From positions 1-27,136 of IMG/VR virus record IMGVR_UViG_3300025280_000136: 27,136 bases of DNA; one strand, given 5' to 3'. Both the position numbers and the translations under genes were made by a program. Shown in pieces: positions 12,277 through 19,669 of this stretch; positions within the stretch are counted from its first letter, which is position 1; each line of letters begins with the position of its first letter. This DNA comes from a virus. The notes beneath the pieces are model-generated. The model was given only the letters and a program-made list of their open reading frames with translations, was not told the origin of the DNA and searched no databases.

Positions 12277-12707
12277 TTTGCTTTCAATTTATATGGTATT
12301 TTGACCCTTCCGTATTTAATTCCCACTCTCCAAAAATTCTTATTCTTTCTTTGGTCAGTTGTGAATTCGGCTTCTATATACTCACCGTTTTCGTCTTCTT
12401 TAAATTTAGCTTTATATGGTGTCAACTGACCGTACAAAGGCTTTGGTGTTTTCTTGGCGTATTTTTTACGCGGTAAAGGTTTATTGAGAAAATCAACACA
12501 CTGTTGAAATATCTCTTCTTCTGACAAACCTTCACTTAAATATTTTTTATAATCAACATCGATGTGAGATAAAACAATCCATTTGTCTCTCCCCAACCCT
12601 TTTATTGGTAAGACAGAATGAGAATAAAAGCCTTTTCTTTTTTTCTTATTAGAGGAGGAAATTACGCTTCCAAACTCCGAGAACTCTCTAAAATGACACT
12701 CAATCAT
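12273..12707 (-). CDS. Hypothetical protein, basic C-terminus (144 aa)
   Basis: MIECHFREFSEFGSVISSSN from ATG 12707, 8-nt overlap with the glutaredoxin gene. Sequence: a Lys-rich loop, strands KWIVLSHIDVDYK, a helix (SEEEIFQQCVDFLN), a Lys/Pro-rich stretch (PLPRKKYAKKTPKPLYG) and a final beta segment FWRVGIKYGRVKIPYKLKAK. Mixed alpha/beta with a basic tail. No known family seen. Confidence 0.73.
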   Translation of the reverse strand: MIECHFREFSEFGSVISSSNKKKRKGFYSHSVLPIKGLGRDKWIVLSHIDVDYKKYLSEGLSEEEIFQQCVDFLNKPLPRKKYAKKTPKPLYGQLTPYKAKFKEDENGEYIEAEFTTDQRKNKNFWRVGIKYGRVKIPYKLKAK

Positions 12708-13023
12708 TTGATTCTTCTGTGTCGTTTCCTTCGTTCATCTCGTCGAGTAACTCTACAAGCTCTGTATATCCTCCAACAAAGCTGTTTTCGGCAACGACTG
12801 GTTGTGTGTAAGGGGCGACGTCATCGTCCCATTGCAAAGTTTGTTCCCAAATCATTGGAACGGTTTCCCAATCGGCCTGGACTTTTACATTTTCTAGGAG
12901 GTTCAGAGCGTTATCCATATCTGTATAAGCAAAAGAACATTCTCGTTTTTTAAGCAGCTCGAGTGCCTTCTGGCAATATGGGCACGAATTTTTAGTAACC
13001 AACATATAGTGTTTTTTTAACAT
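12700..13023 (-). CDS. Glutaredoxin-like protein
   Basis: 107 aa. Active-site CPYC at residues 14-17 after a strand (YMLVTKNS), cis-Pro motif TVP at 54-56 and a Gly pair before the last helix (VGGYTELVELLDE, about 83-95): the usual glutaredoxin layout. Between cis-Pro and GGY is an insert of about 20 residues (QTLQWDDDVAPYTQPVV), longer than in typical glutaredoxins, and the tail is acidic. Phage glutaredoxins commonly reduce ribonucleotide reductase; none is in this window. AAAGG precedes ATG 13023. Confidence 0.88.
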   Translation of the reverse strand: MLKKHYMLVTKNSCPYCQKALELLKKRECSFAYTDMDNALNLLENVKVQADWETVPMIWEQTLQWDDDVAPYTQPVVAENSFVGGYTELVELLDEMNEGNDTEESND

Positions 13024-13024
13024 T

Positions 13025-13336
13025 TTAACCTTTTAATAATTGTTTTTCAGATGGCAAGCCTAACTTTTCTTGGATAACAGAAGGAAGACCTACAACTATA
13101 AGATCGATACCGGCTTGACCCCTATTGAGATAAAGCCTAGTGAATGACTGTTCTTTATCCAACCCCTCTACGAGACGACCTTCTAACAATAGACTTTTAT
13201 AAACGCTGTCTTCGCGTAAACAAACAACGTGTTGTGGGTTAACAAAAACTTGCCTCAAAGCATGCGGGCTCTGCAGTTTTCCTTCTTCAGTATATTTGTC
13301 TGTTTTGAATATTTCAGTTAATTCTACAATCATCAT
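13025..13336 (-). CDS. Hypothetical beta-rich protein (103 aa)
   Basis: MMIVELTEIFKTDKYTEEG, then a core with FVNPQHVVCLREDS, FTRLYLNRGQAGIDLIVVG and a final helix (LPSVIQEKLGLPSEKQ). The pattern 'V-N-P-x-x-V' followed by 'L-x-x-G-x-x-x-x-V' recalls the small FlbD/bacteriophage-type fold, from memory and only loosely. ATG 13336 overlaps the upstream stop. A perfect promoter lies about 45 nt upstream, inside the preceding gene, so this may be the first gene of a separate transcript including the glutaredoxin. Confidence 0.72.
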   Translation of the reverse strand: MMIVELTEIFKTDKYTEEGKLQSPHALRQVFVNPQHVVCLREDSVYKSLLLEGRLVEGLDKEQSFTRLYLNRGQAGIDLIVVGLPSVIQEKLGLPSEKQLLKG

Positions 13337-13575
13337 ATGCCTTCATATACATCTGCTTCGTCTGCAAACCAACATTCTCCATCATAATATATTTTGCAAT
13401 AATTGTCAAGAGAATTATCCATCAACAAAACGTGACTTGGTTTATTTGTGGTGACATGTTTATTTATGAATAATGGCAATCCAGCATATGCCGAACCTTC
13501 TTCGCCAAACTGAATCAACCTGACACTAGATGGAATAAAAACAAGATCACCCTTTTTGAATTTACTCTTCATCAT
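13333..13575 (-). CDS. Isolated GDLV-family protein (80 aa)
   Basis: MMKSKFKKGDLVFIPSSVRL: K-G-D-L-V at residues 8-12, strands LPLFINKHV, HVLLMDN and CKIYYDGECWFADEADVYEG. It sits more than 7 kb from the main array, among unrelated genes, and lacks the SESR end. Double ATG at 13575/13572; 13575 gives a 14-nt overlap with the upstream gene. It contains an internal promoter (13381-13409). Confidence 0.72.
   Translation of the reverse strand: MMKSKFKKGDLVFIPSSVRLIQFGEEGSAYAGLPLFINKHVTTNKPSHVLLMDNSLDNYCKIYYDGECWFADEADVYEGI
13381..13409 (-). promoter_or_regulatory. Intragenic sigma-70 promoter, TTGACA-N17-TATGAT
   Basis: TTGACA (13404-13409), 17-nt spacer and TATGAT (13381-13386), minus strand, inside the coding region of the GDLV-type gene. 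It would drive the genes at 13336 and below. The full match in both boxes and exact spacing favour function. Confidence 0.65.
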
Positions 13576-13951
13576 CTAGTTGTTCTTCTCTCTCTTTGTT
13601 TTTTAAAACATAGTCACCTAAGTCGTTTTCCGCGTGCAACTCAGAGGTTTCATCTTGAACCTCTTGTGATTCTGTTTTTTGACTCTCTTCTACAAGCTGT
13701 TTTAATCCAGTAAGAATATCTATGGAGTCGGAAAGAAAAACGTCAGCGCTCACAAAACTATTACGCATATCATATACTTTTTCCACGTATTCTTCTATTT
13801 TAATGTAATCAAAATCGCTTCTAAGATTACTTGCAAGGACTGTCAAGTTTCTATTGACGTCATGAATTGTTTTTCTAGCTTCTTCTAAAAACTTTGCTAT
13901 CTCAATAGGTATTTCGTCGTGTTCGACTGTGTAAGAAATTTTAACCTTCAT
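13562..13951 (-). CDS. Hypothetical acidic helical protein (129 aa)
   Basis: MKVKISYTVEHDEIPIEIAK opens with a beta strand and a conserved-looking 'P-x-E-I-A-K-x-L' helix. A long helical region follows (about 25-95: TIHDVNRNLTVLASNLR, FLSDSIDILTGLKQLVEE) and an acidic, disordered-looking tail (SQEVQDETSELHAENDLG). GGAGG lies 7 nt before ATG 13951. Likely a helical bundle; function unknown. Confidence 0.75.
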   Translation of the reverse strand: MKVKISYTVEHDEIPIEIAKFLEEARKTIHDVNRNLTVLASNLRSDFDYIKIEEYVEKVYDMRNSFVSADVFLSDSIDILTGLKQLVEESQKTESQEVQDETSELHAENDLGDYVLKNKEREEQLDDEE

Positions 13952-14611
13952 TTAAGCCTCCGATTTTCTGGTTTTTCTCAAATATCTCTCTTCACAAAAG
14001 ATTGTTTGTGTTTTGCCAAGTGGCAATATTTCATAAATTTTTGCTCCCTTTGCCGCGCTCTGTACTGGTTTCATGCCCACTCTTATAATTGAGAACAGAC
14101 CATCACGAACGTTAAGGGGAGCGTTTTTTCTTCCTTTAATAATTACACCAACAGAATATTTTGGTTCTGCCTGTGTAGCTTCAATAACTTTTTTTGTAAA
14201 TTTGTTTTCACACATTGATCTATACTGCTTTTCCGATGGGATAAAATCAAGCTCACTCAGGATTCTTTCGGAAAGATGAGCGAAATAAGGCGGGTTGTTT
14301 TTATAATACCCAGCACAAATATTAGCTATTTCTCTTTTTTCTTCATCGTACTTAGATACCCATTCGTTGTAGCTTATTAATGTTTCTTCGGAATTTTTTT
14401 CTTCAATCTTCTTTATAGCATCAATTTGATTTTTTGTTAACTCTCCATGTTTTTCGTATAGCTCTTTTATCGAAGACAAAAAGTCTTTTGTTCCTCCAAA
14501 CATCCATGGAAGCTCTAAAAGTTTGTTGATCGTTCCAAAAACTTTGTCGTCTTTGATTTTTGGTTTAGGGGTTACCTTTTTATATTTACCATAATATTTT
14601 TTAACAAACAT
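13952..14611 (-). CDS. Hypothetical protein (219 aa)
   Basis: MFVKKYYGKYKKVTPKPKIK: very basic start, then a helical region (about 25-120: ELLELPW-like helix, LTKNQIDAIKKIEEK, ILSELDFIPSEKQYRSMCENK). A C-terminal beta part (about 150-215: YSVGVIIKGRKNAPLNVRDG, IYEILPLGKTQTIFCEERYL) looks like a small barrel. The helical segment with 'LTxxQxxxIKKI' recalls motifs of phage DNA-handling proteins but not specifically enough to name. Separated by 3 nt from the upstream gene. Confidence 0.76.
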   Translation of the reverse strand: MFVKKYYGKYKKVTPKPKIKDDKVFGTINKLLELPWMFGGTKDFLSSIKELYEKHGELTKNQIDAIKKIEEKNSEETLISYNEWVSKYDEEKREIANICAGYYKNNPPYFAHLSERILSELDFIPSEKQYRSMCENKFTKKVIEATQAEPKYSVGVIIKGRKNAPLNVRDGLFSIIRVGMKPVQSAAKGAKIYEILPLGKTQTIFCEERYLRKTRKSEA

Positions 14612-14614
14612 TTT

Positions 14615-14881
14615 TTACAGCGCGCTTAAGGCTTGATGTATACCTAGACCAATCAATGCTGTCATAATGATCCACAATGCTTTCGAGACTTGTCTTTTAA
14701 AACTTTCCAGCTCACGAATTCTAGCGTATATGCCTTCGTCAGGGTTGTAAACAGCTTCTTTTATTTTTGCAATGTCCTCGGCCATCTCTTCTTGTTTATC
14801 TTTTACTATTTCAATATTATCCATCAATCGTTCAAATTTCCCATTCAGTTCAATAATAGCTGTTTCGGCCTTGGAGTCCAT
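14615..14881 (-). CDS. Coiled-coil protein with C-terminal TM helix (88 aa), XhlA-like
   Basis: Start set at ATG 14881 (MDSKAETAIIELNGKFERLM), preceded by GAGG 8 nt away; an earlier TTG would overlap groEL and lacks a site. A coiled coil (about 5-60: MDNIEIVKDKQEEMAED) precedes YARIRELESFKRQVSKALW and a single C-terminal helix (about 68-84: WIIMTALIGLGIH). This layout matches XhlA-type phage membrane proteins that assist holins. It is the mirror arrangement of the protein at 7240-7503. Confidence 0.74.
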   Translation of the reverse strand: MDSKAETAIIELNGKFERLMDNIEIVKDKQEEMAEDIAKIKEAVYNPDEGIYARIRELESFKRQVSKALWIIMTALIGLGIHQALSAL

Positions 14882-14919
14882 TTTTGTTCCCTCTTTTGGT
14901 ACTAATAAATAGTTCAGTG

Positions 14920-16494
14920 TCAATGATCAGCCTCAATAATTGCATAATTTGTAGTAACCAGAGTGGACGCAGCTGATACAGCATTTTGCAAAGCAACTCT
15001 AGTAACTTTTACAGGATCGACAATTCCAGCATCAAACATATTAACAAGCTTACCAGTTTTAAAATCATGGCCATCATCACCATGCAATGACAGAACTTCA
15101 TACAAAACCAAATCTGAGGCTTCTCCAGCATTGAGAGCCATCTGTTTAATTGGCTGTTTGACTGCTTCGCAGATGATATTGAATCCTGTTTTTTGATCGT
15201 CGTTATCAAATTCAAGATTTAAATTAGTAGCAGATCTAACCAAAGCAATTCCACCTCCAGGAACAATTCCTTCCTGTTGGGCAGAGCGAACGGCTTCGAG
15301 CGCATCCTCAACTCTATGTTTCTTTTCAATCATTTCAACTTCGGTTAACCCACCGACTCTAACAATAGCAACACCACTAGCTAATCTGGTGATTCTTTCT
15401 TGTATTTTCTCACATTCATAAAGAGATTCAGTTTGTTCCAACTCAATCTTTAAGCTTTCAGCTCTTTGTTCCAGATCAGACACATTACCAGCGCCTCCAA
15501 CAACCGTTGTAATATTCTTGGTAATGTCTACTGTTTTGGCCGTTCCCAAGTTAATTAGTTTTGTATCTGTCAACTGTATGTCCGATTCCCTTGAAACAAA
15601 AGTTGCCCCAACTGATGTTGCCAAGTCCTTAAGAATGTCTCTTCTTTCCTCGCCGTAACGAGGAGCTTTCACGGCAACAAGTTTCATTGTCCCACGAATA
15701 GCGTTCATGATAATTGCTGCCAAAGCTTGTCCTTCTATATTTTCACAAACAATCACAAATGGCCTGTTCTCTCTCGCAACAACTTCAAGAATAGGCAGCA
15801 ACTGGTCAACTGCTTCAATATCATAGTCGGTCACCAGAATAAGAGGGTTATCATATTTGACTGCGCCGCGTCTTTCATCTGTAATAAACTGAGGAGACAC
15901 ATATCCTGAATCAAATCGAAAGCCCTCAACAAGATCTAAACTGGTTTCAATAGAGCGTGCCTCTTCAATGGTTATCGAACCATCCTTGCCAGCTGCGTCT
16001 ACAGCTGTCGCTATTAATTTTCCAATCGTTTCATCTCCGTTTGCAGAAATTGTTGCAATATGTTCGATGTCTTCAACGCTTGAAATAGGCCTTGCAAGGC
16101 CCTCCAGTCGCTCTACAATCGCCGCAACTGCTTTGTCCATGCCCCTCTTCATCTCTACAGGAGAAGAGCCAGCCACAACGTATTTCTGTGCTTCTCGTAG
16201 CACTGCCTGTGCCAAAACAATAGAAGTTGTTGTGCCGTCTCCGCATTCTTCAGCGGTACTTGCAGCGACCTGTTTAATTATTTGCGCGCCGGCGTTCTCA
16301 AACGGATCTTCCAATTCAACAAATTTTGATATAGTAACACCATCTTTAGTGACAATCGGATTATAACCTTTCTGATGCAGTATTACATTTCGGCCACGTG
16401 GACCAAGTGTTGAAGCTACATTATCAGCGAGCAACTCTACACCTTTCAGAATTTTCTCTTGTAGCGAAGACCCCGAATCATATTTTCTCGACAT
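14920..16494 (-). CDS. groEL: GroEL-type group I chaperonin (phage-encoded)
   Basis: 524 aa from ATG 16494 (GAGG 6 nt upstream). ATP-binding motifs are intact: LGPRGRNVIL (30-39), GDGTTTS (85-91) and RVEDALEAVRSA with the catalytic Asp equivalent to E. coli D398; GIVPGGGIAL follows. Length and apical region are as in bacterial GroEL, but the flexible Gly-Gly-Met tail is missing, the protein ending NYAIIEADH. No groES-like gene lies in the window, so it either uses the host co-chaperonin or works alone, as reported for some phage chaperonins. It likely folds phage proteins. Its own strong promoter is at 16516-16544. Confidence 0.97.
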   Translation of the reverse strand: MSRKYDSGSSLQEKILKGVELLADNVASTLGPRGRNVILHQKGYNPIVTKDGVTISKFVELEDPFENAGAQIIKQVAASTAEECGDGTTTSIVLAQAVLREAQKYVVAGSSPVEMKRGMDKAVAAIVERLEGLARPISSVEDIEHIATISANGDETIGKLIATAVDAAGKDGSITIEEARSIETSLDLVEGFRFDSGYVSPQFITDERRGAVKYDNPLILVTDYDIEAVDQLLPILEVVARENRPFVIVCENIEGQALAAIIMNAIRGTMKLVAVKAPRYGEERRDILKDLATSVGATFVSRESDIQLTDTKLINLGTAKTVDITKNITTVVGGAGNVSDLEQRAESLKIELEQTESLYECEKIQERITRLASGVAIVRVGGLTEVEMIEKKHRVEDALEAVRSAQQEGIVPGGGIALVRSATNLNLEFDNDDQKTGFNIICEAVKQPIKQMALNAGEASDLVLYEVLSLHGDDGHDFKTGKLVNMFDAGIVDPVKVTRVALQNAVSAASTLVTTNYAIIEADH

Positions 16495-16515
16495 ATTCAA
16501 CCTCTTTCTTTATAC

Positions 16516-16544
16516 AGTATATGATATTATACAACAAATGTCAA
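16516..16544 (-). promoter_or_regulatory. Sigma-70 promoter of groEL, TTGACA-N17-TATACT
   Basis: TTGACA (16539-16544), 17-nt spacer, TATACT (16516-16521), followed by a leader of about 15 nt with AGAGG before ATG 16494. Unlike several others here, this one has a normal leader and ribosome binding site. Confidence 0.85.
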
Positions 16545-16557
16545 GTGTTTTTTTAAA

Positions 16558-18246
16558 TTATTTTTCGACTTCACTCGTCAGTTCTTTCGCATGCTCAGAC
16601 AGTTGTTCGGCTGACTCAGATGCTTTGAACGCATCTCCAGTACGATTTTGCATGTAATACCCATTAATATAACGAGTAAATCTTTCCAATTCTTCATAGA
16701 TGGGCGCACAGCTTTTTGCAAGAGTAGAACTATATTTTTGTAATGTTCTCAAAATTTTACGCCGATTAGGATCAATTGTGCCATATATTGTACTATAAGT
16801 TCGAACTGAAACAGGCCTGATCTCAAACTGTGTTTTCAAGCGAATACTCTCAAGTGTTTGTGCCCATTTTATGACCGATTCTGCGCTCCCATCTTGAACC
16901 ATATCATTGAGGTATCGTACAACGTCCGACTCAACATACTGATCACCGCTTTTATTGGCGCCGTACCACCTTTGAATGTGTTGGGGTGCTTCGTGCACCT
17001 CATAGGACAAAGCCTCTATTGATCTATAGTAAGCACTTAGACGTTTGATGGCGCCAATTTTAGCTATTTCAACAGACGCGTGGGACGACACTTGCTCATC
17101 TTCAGAAAAAAACTCAGCTTCAAGTTCTGAACTTATCACAAGCTCTTCTAAATTTGGTGGCATACCAAAATCAGCTTTAGCCCACGAGGCAAAAGATTTT
17201 TTTCCTGCAGGGCTTAACATAATTTCCGCTGTTTGGGGAGCGCCGGCTCGAGAATATGAAGGCCTCTTCACAACAGACTTCCACTGGCCTTCGTTTTTCC
17301 AATCATAATTAAATTCAACTTCACTGGGGTTCAAGCCAAACATAGGAGCGCGGCTGCGTAAAAAAGCATTTTCCCATCGTTGCTTGTTTGCTTCTAAAAC
17401 CTCTGGAGATTCCAAGTGTTCTCGCAACTCTATATTTTCTGAAGCAAGTGAACTAAAATCAAAATATCTTTCTTCAATCCAGAAGAAAAAATTACTAGGC
17501 CTGATGTTAAAAGAATAAAGGTCTAATTTATTTTTCCTTGTTTTTGTCGCAACAATATACTCAATGCCTTTCTCCTCTGCCACAGCTGCAATTTCCGGCT
17601 TCATAAAAAAGCCCAATAAATTATCCAAACTACCGTCTATTGTTACCGAGTGTTTGAGTAATTTGAGACTAACGGGTTGGCCAGGATCACCGGTTTTCGG
17701 ATCTATGAAGAACCAGCAATCTTCAATTGGCAGTGTGCCGCCAACCGTGTCTGTTACCTGCTCACCTTGAAGAAGTCCTGATAAAAACGCCTCAAACAAA
17801 AAACCAGCTGTCGACGGATTGAAGTCATCTAGCGTTTCTTGCAGCATTTTGAGGGCTCCGAGGGCGCCCATAATTTCTGAAATTTTTGCACCACTATCCG
17901 GTTCTCCATTTACGATTGTGTTGATAGAGTCTATTTTTTCTGCAAGAGTTTTACCTCTAATATTTCTCGTGATATATTTTTGAAAATTTTGTCTTTCATC
18001 AGTGCCCATTTTGCCAGATTGCTCGGTGGGTGCTTTGAACGAATTCATCGCAGTCTTGTAGAATTTCGCTCCACTAAAATTTAACTTTTCACTCTCTCCG
18101 CTGCCCTCAGTGTCAATATTTTCACCTTCTTCAGCTTCGTTCTCTACAACTAAACCATCCATCTGTTGCTCGACCATCTCTAGAAGTCTTTGAAAGTTAA
18201 GCATTTTTTTGTTAAATCTTTTTTCGATTCTTTCTTTAATATTCAT
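16558..18246 (-). CDS. Unknown 562-aa protein with nuclease-like residues
   Basis: N-terminal basic helix (MNIKERIEKRFNKKMLNFQR), an acidic linker, and a conserved-looking core at about 145-200: STAGFLFEAFLSGLLQG, then IEDCWFFIDP and VSLKLLK. The order E152 / D176 or D182 / S-L-K195 resembles a PD-(D/E)XK active site with Ser replacing the usual acid, so a nuclease-like fold is possible; this is inference from residue order only. The middle (LREHLESPEVLEANKQRWEN) and C-terminal half are helical. It lies just upstream of groEL and downstream of the ClpP-like gene. A structural protein is the alternative. Confidence 0.82.
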   Translation of the reverse strand: MNIKERIEKRFNKKMLNFQRLLEMVEQQMDGLVVENEAEEGENIDTEGSGESEKLNFSGAKFYKTAMNSFKAPTEQSGKMGTDERQNFQKYITRNIRGKTLAEKIDSINTIVNGEPDSGAKISEIMGALGALKMLQETLDDFNPSTAGFLFEAFLSGLLQGEQVTDTVGGTLPIEDCWFFIDPKTGDPGQPVSLKLLKHSVTIDGSLDNLLGFFMKPEIAAVAEEKGIEYIVATKTRKNKLDLYSFNIRPSNFFFWIEERYFDFSSLASENIELREHLESPEVLEANKQRWENAFLRSRAPMFGLNPSEVEFNYDWKNEGQWKSVVKRPSYSRAGAPQTAEIMLSPAGKKSFASWAKADFGMPPNLEELVISSELEAEFFSEDEQVSSHASVEIAKIGAIKRLSAYYRSIEALSYEVHEAPQHIQRWYGANKSGDQYVESDVVRYLNDMVQDGSAESVIKWAQTLESIRLKTQFEIRPVSVRTYSTIYGTIDPNRRKILRTLQKYSSTLAKSCAPIYEELERFTRYINGYYMQNRTGDAFKASESAEQLSEHAKELTSEVEK

Positions 18247-18264
18247 GCTTATAATTAGTCTCTA

Positions 18265-18933
18265 TCAAACGATTTCGTCTGCTATTCCTAATTCTACAGC
18301 TTCTTCTGCTGTGAAATAGATATTCATTCTCTTTGCTAAAAGCTTTTTAATATATTTCTTGGTCATTTTTGTCTCATCTTTCAAACAAGCAACCAATCTA
18401 TCTTGTGTCCATTTGGCTTCTGCCATTTCGTTTTCAAGGTCTGAGATGTTTCCATGCTGACCAGACTGAACACCATGAAGCATAACCCTGCAATTTTTTC
18501 CAATGCGTCTCTGTCCTTTTGTTCCAGCCGCTAATAGTAAAACACCTGCTGACATGACTTTGCCAAGACCCAAGGTGTTGATATCGCAGTCAGTTCTAAC
18601 CATCCGCATTATATCATAAATTGAAAACATATCAACAGCACTACCTCCCCAAGTCGACACGATAAATTTTAACGGCTCGTAAGTAGTAGTAACTTCTGAT
18701 TCAGGATCTTCTGGGTCTGAAAGTTCCTCTTTTTTTCCCATTTCTTTTAAGGCCATTAAGGAATAAGTTGTCTCAGCAGCATTTTCTTCAGTGACTTCGC
18801 CATATAAACCAATCAGCCTAAGTTTTGCCGGCTCGGCGTTCATATCATTCAGCATCAAAAATTGTGAAAGATCTGTTGCTATTTCTTCTTGCTCTTCTTC
18901 TTTCTGAGGTGTCTCAGTTTCAAATTTGCCCAA
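18265..18933 (-). CDS. clpP: ClpP-like serine protease, Asn at the Asp position
   Basis: 222 aa; TTG start at 18933 chosen because AGGAG lies 6 nt upstream and no ATG fits. After an acidic N-terminus the ClpP fold shows STWGGSAVDMFSIYD (93-107), nucleophile region GKVMSAGVLLLAAG (124-137, Ser128) and CRVMLHG (His153). The third triad residue aligns with Asn204 in MNIYFTAEEAVELGIADEI, where most ClpPs have Asp. Phage ClpP-like proteins often serve as capsid-maturation proteases or modify host turnover; no capsid gene is visible here. Activity may be low or need a partner; alignment across the gap is by eye. Confidence 0.88.
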   Translation of the reverse strand: MGKFETETPQKEEEQEEIATDLSQFLMLNDMNAEPAKLRLIGLYGEVTEENAAETTYSLMALKEMGKKEELSDPEDPESEVTTTYEPLKFIVSTWGGSAVDMFSIYDIMRMVRTDCDINTLGLGKVMSAGVLLLAAGTKGQRRIGKNCRVMLHGVQSGQHGNISDLENEMAEAKWTQDRLVACLKDETKMTKKYIKKLLAKRMNIYFTAEEAVELGIADEIV

Positions 18934-18942
18934 TTACTTCTC

Positions 18943-19224
18943 CTAGTTAATTTTTTTTGTTTTTCCGTTTCTATTAAGTTCTTTCAACTCATATGGAAAT
19001 GCCTTTGCCCACTTGATCCAAGAATTTCTATCTTGAAACGATCTAACAAACAAACGCAACTCTGCTTTGCCACTTTTATGCCACCCGTACCCAACTTCTT
19101 TCCAGCCTTTTAACTCTGCTAATACTTTTTTTCTTTCTTTCGCAGATAAATCTCCTTCAAGTTGAAGTTTATAAGTGGGTTGTCTATCTTCATTGATAAG
19201 CTGTTTCCAAACGGTAATTCTCAT
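18943..19224 (-). CDS. Hypothetical small basic protein (93 aa)
   Basis: Start at ATG 19224 (MRITVWKQLINEDRQPTYKL) because GGAG lies 6 nt upstream; two earlier in-frame ATGs exist, and the one at 19245 is exactly 6 nt after the -10 box at 19252-19257. Content: a strand pair (YKLQLEGDLSAKERKKVL), a Trp-rich strand (GYGWHKSGKAELRLFVRSF) and RNSWIKWAKAFPYEL. Likely a small alpha/beta protein. Function unknown. Confidence 0.72.
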   Translation of the reverse strand: MRITVWKQLINEDRQPTYKLQLEGDLSAKERKKVLAELKGWKEVGYGWHKSGKAELRLFVRSFQDRNSWIKWAKAFPYELKELNRNGKTKKIN

Positions 19225-19251
19225 TTCCTTCTCCATAATATACATGCTCCT

Positions 19252-19280
19252 ATATTACAATAAAAAGAAAAAAAAGTCAA
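19252..19280 (-). promoter_or_regulatory. Sigma-70-like promoter, TTGACT-N17-TAATAT
   Basis: TTGACT (19275-19280), 17-nt spacer of mostly T, TAATAT (19252-19257), minus strand. Its -35 box touches the stop of the upstream gene. Weaker match than the others, but spacing is exact and it leads directly into the next start. Confidence 0.6.
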
Positions 19281-19660
19281 CTGTTTTTTTTAAATTGATC
19301 TTTAAACTCTTTTTTGGCCTCTTTCCAACTGTTAAATTTCAAGAGGTCTCTGTAATATCTAGGCCAATGAGTTTTCAAACGCGATATTATTACTTCTTTC
19401 CAAATGTTTATTGCCTGCTTGTCTTTTTCAACTTGCACTTTTATTTCTTCTTCATCTAGTTCTGCAGAACACATATGTGCATGCTTAAGGCTTAATGCTT
19501 GATTCAAGTCTTCTTCTAGAATAGTCAATAATTTAAGAATGTCGCCCTTCAGCGAATTCATAAAGGAGTACATATGTCCGTAGTTTAATATAGAAGAAAT
19601 TATCCTATAGGACATGACTCCCATAACAAACCACAGAAACTGATCCATGCCATCAGGCAT
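19277..19660 (-). CDS. Small membrane-anchored protein (127 aa)
   Basis: ATG 19660 with GAGG 5 nt upstream (GTG 19663 and ATG 19648 are alternatives). An N-terminal hydrophobic helix (about 7-23: DQFLWFVMGVMSYRIISSIL) is followed by a helical cytoplasmic domain: KGDILKLLTILEEDLNQAL, EEEIKVQVEKDKQAINIW and a basic end (WKEAKKEFKDQFKKNS). Probably anchored by one helix. Family not recognised. Confidence 0.75.
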   Translation of the reverse strand: MPDGMDQFLWFVMGVMSYRIISSILNYGHMYSFMNSLKGDILKLLTILEEDLNQALSLKHAHMCSAELDEEEIKVQVEKDKQAINIWKEVIISRLKTHWPRYYRDLLKFNSWKEAKKEFKDQFKKNS

Positions 19661-19669
19661 CACACCCTC

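Noticed and set aside
15968-16366. Plus-strand open frame of 132 codons opposite groEL
   Set aside because: Antisense shadow of a well-conserved chaperonin; no ribosome binding site, no recognisable protein. The same applies to other plus-strand frames; no plus-strand gene is convincing in the window.
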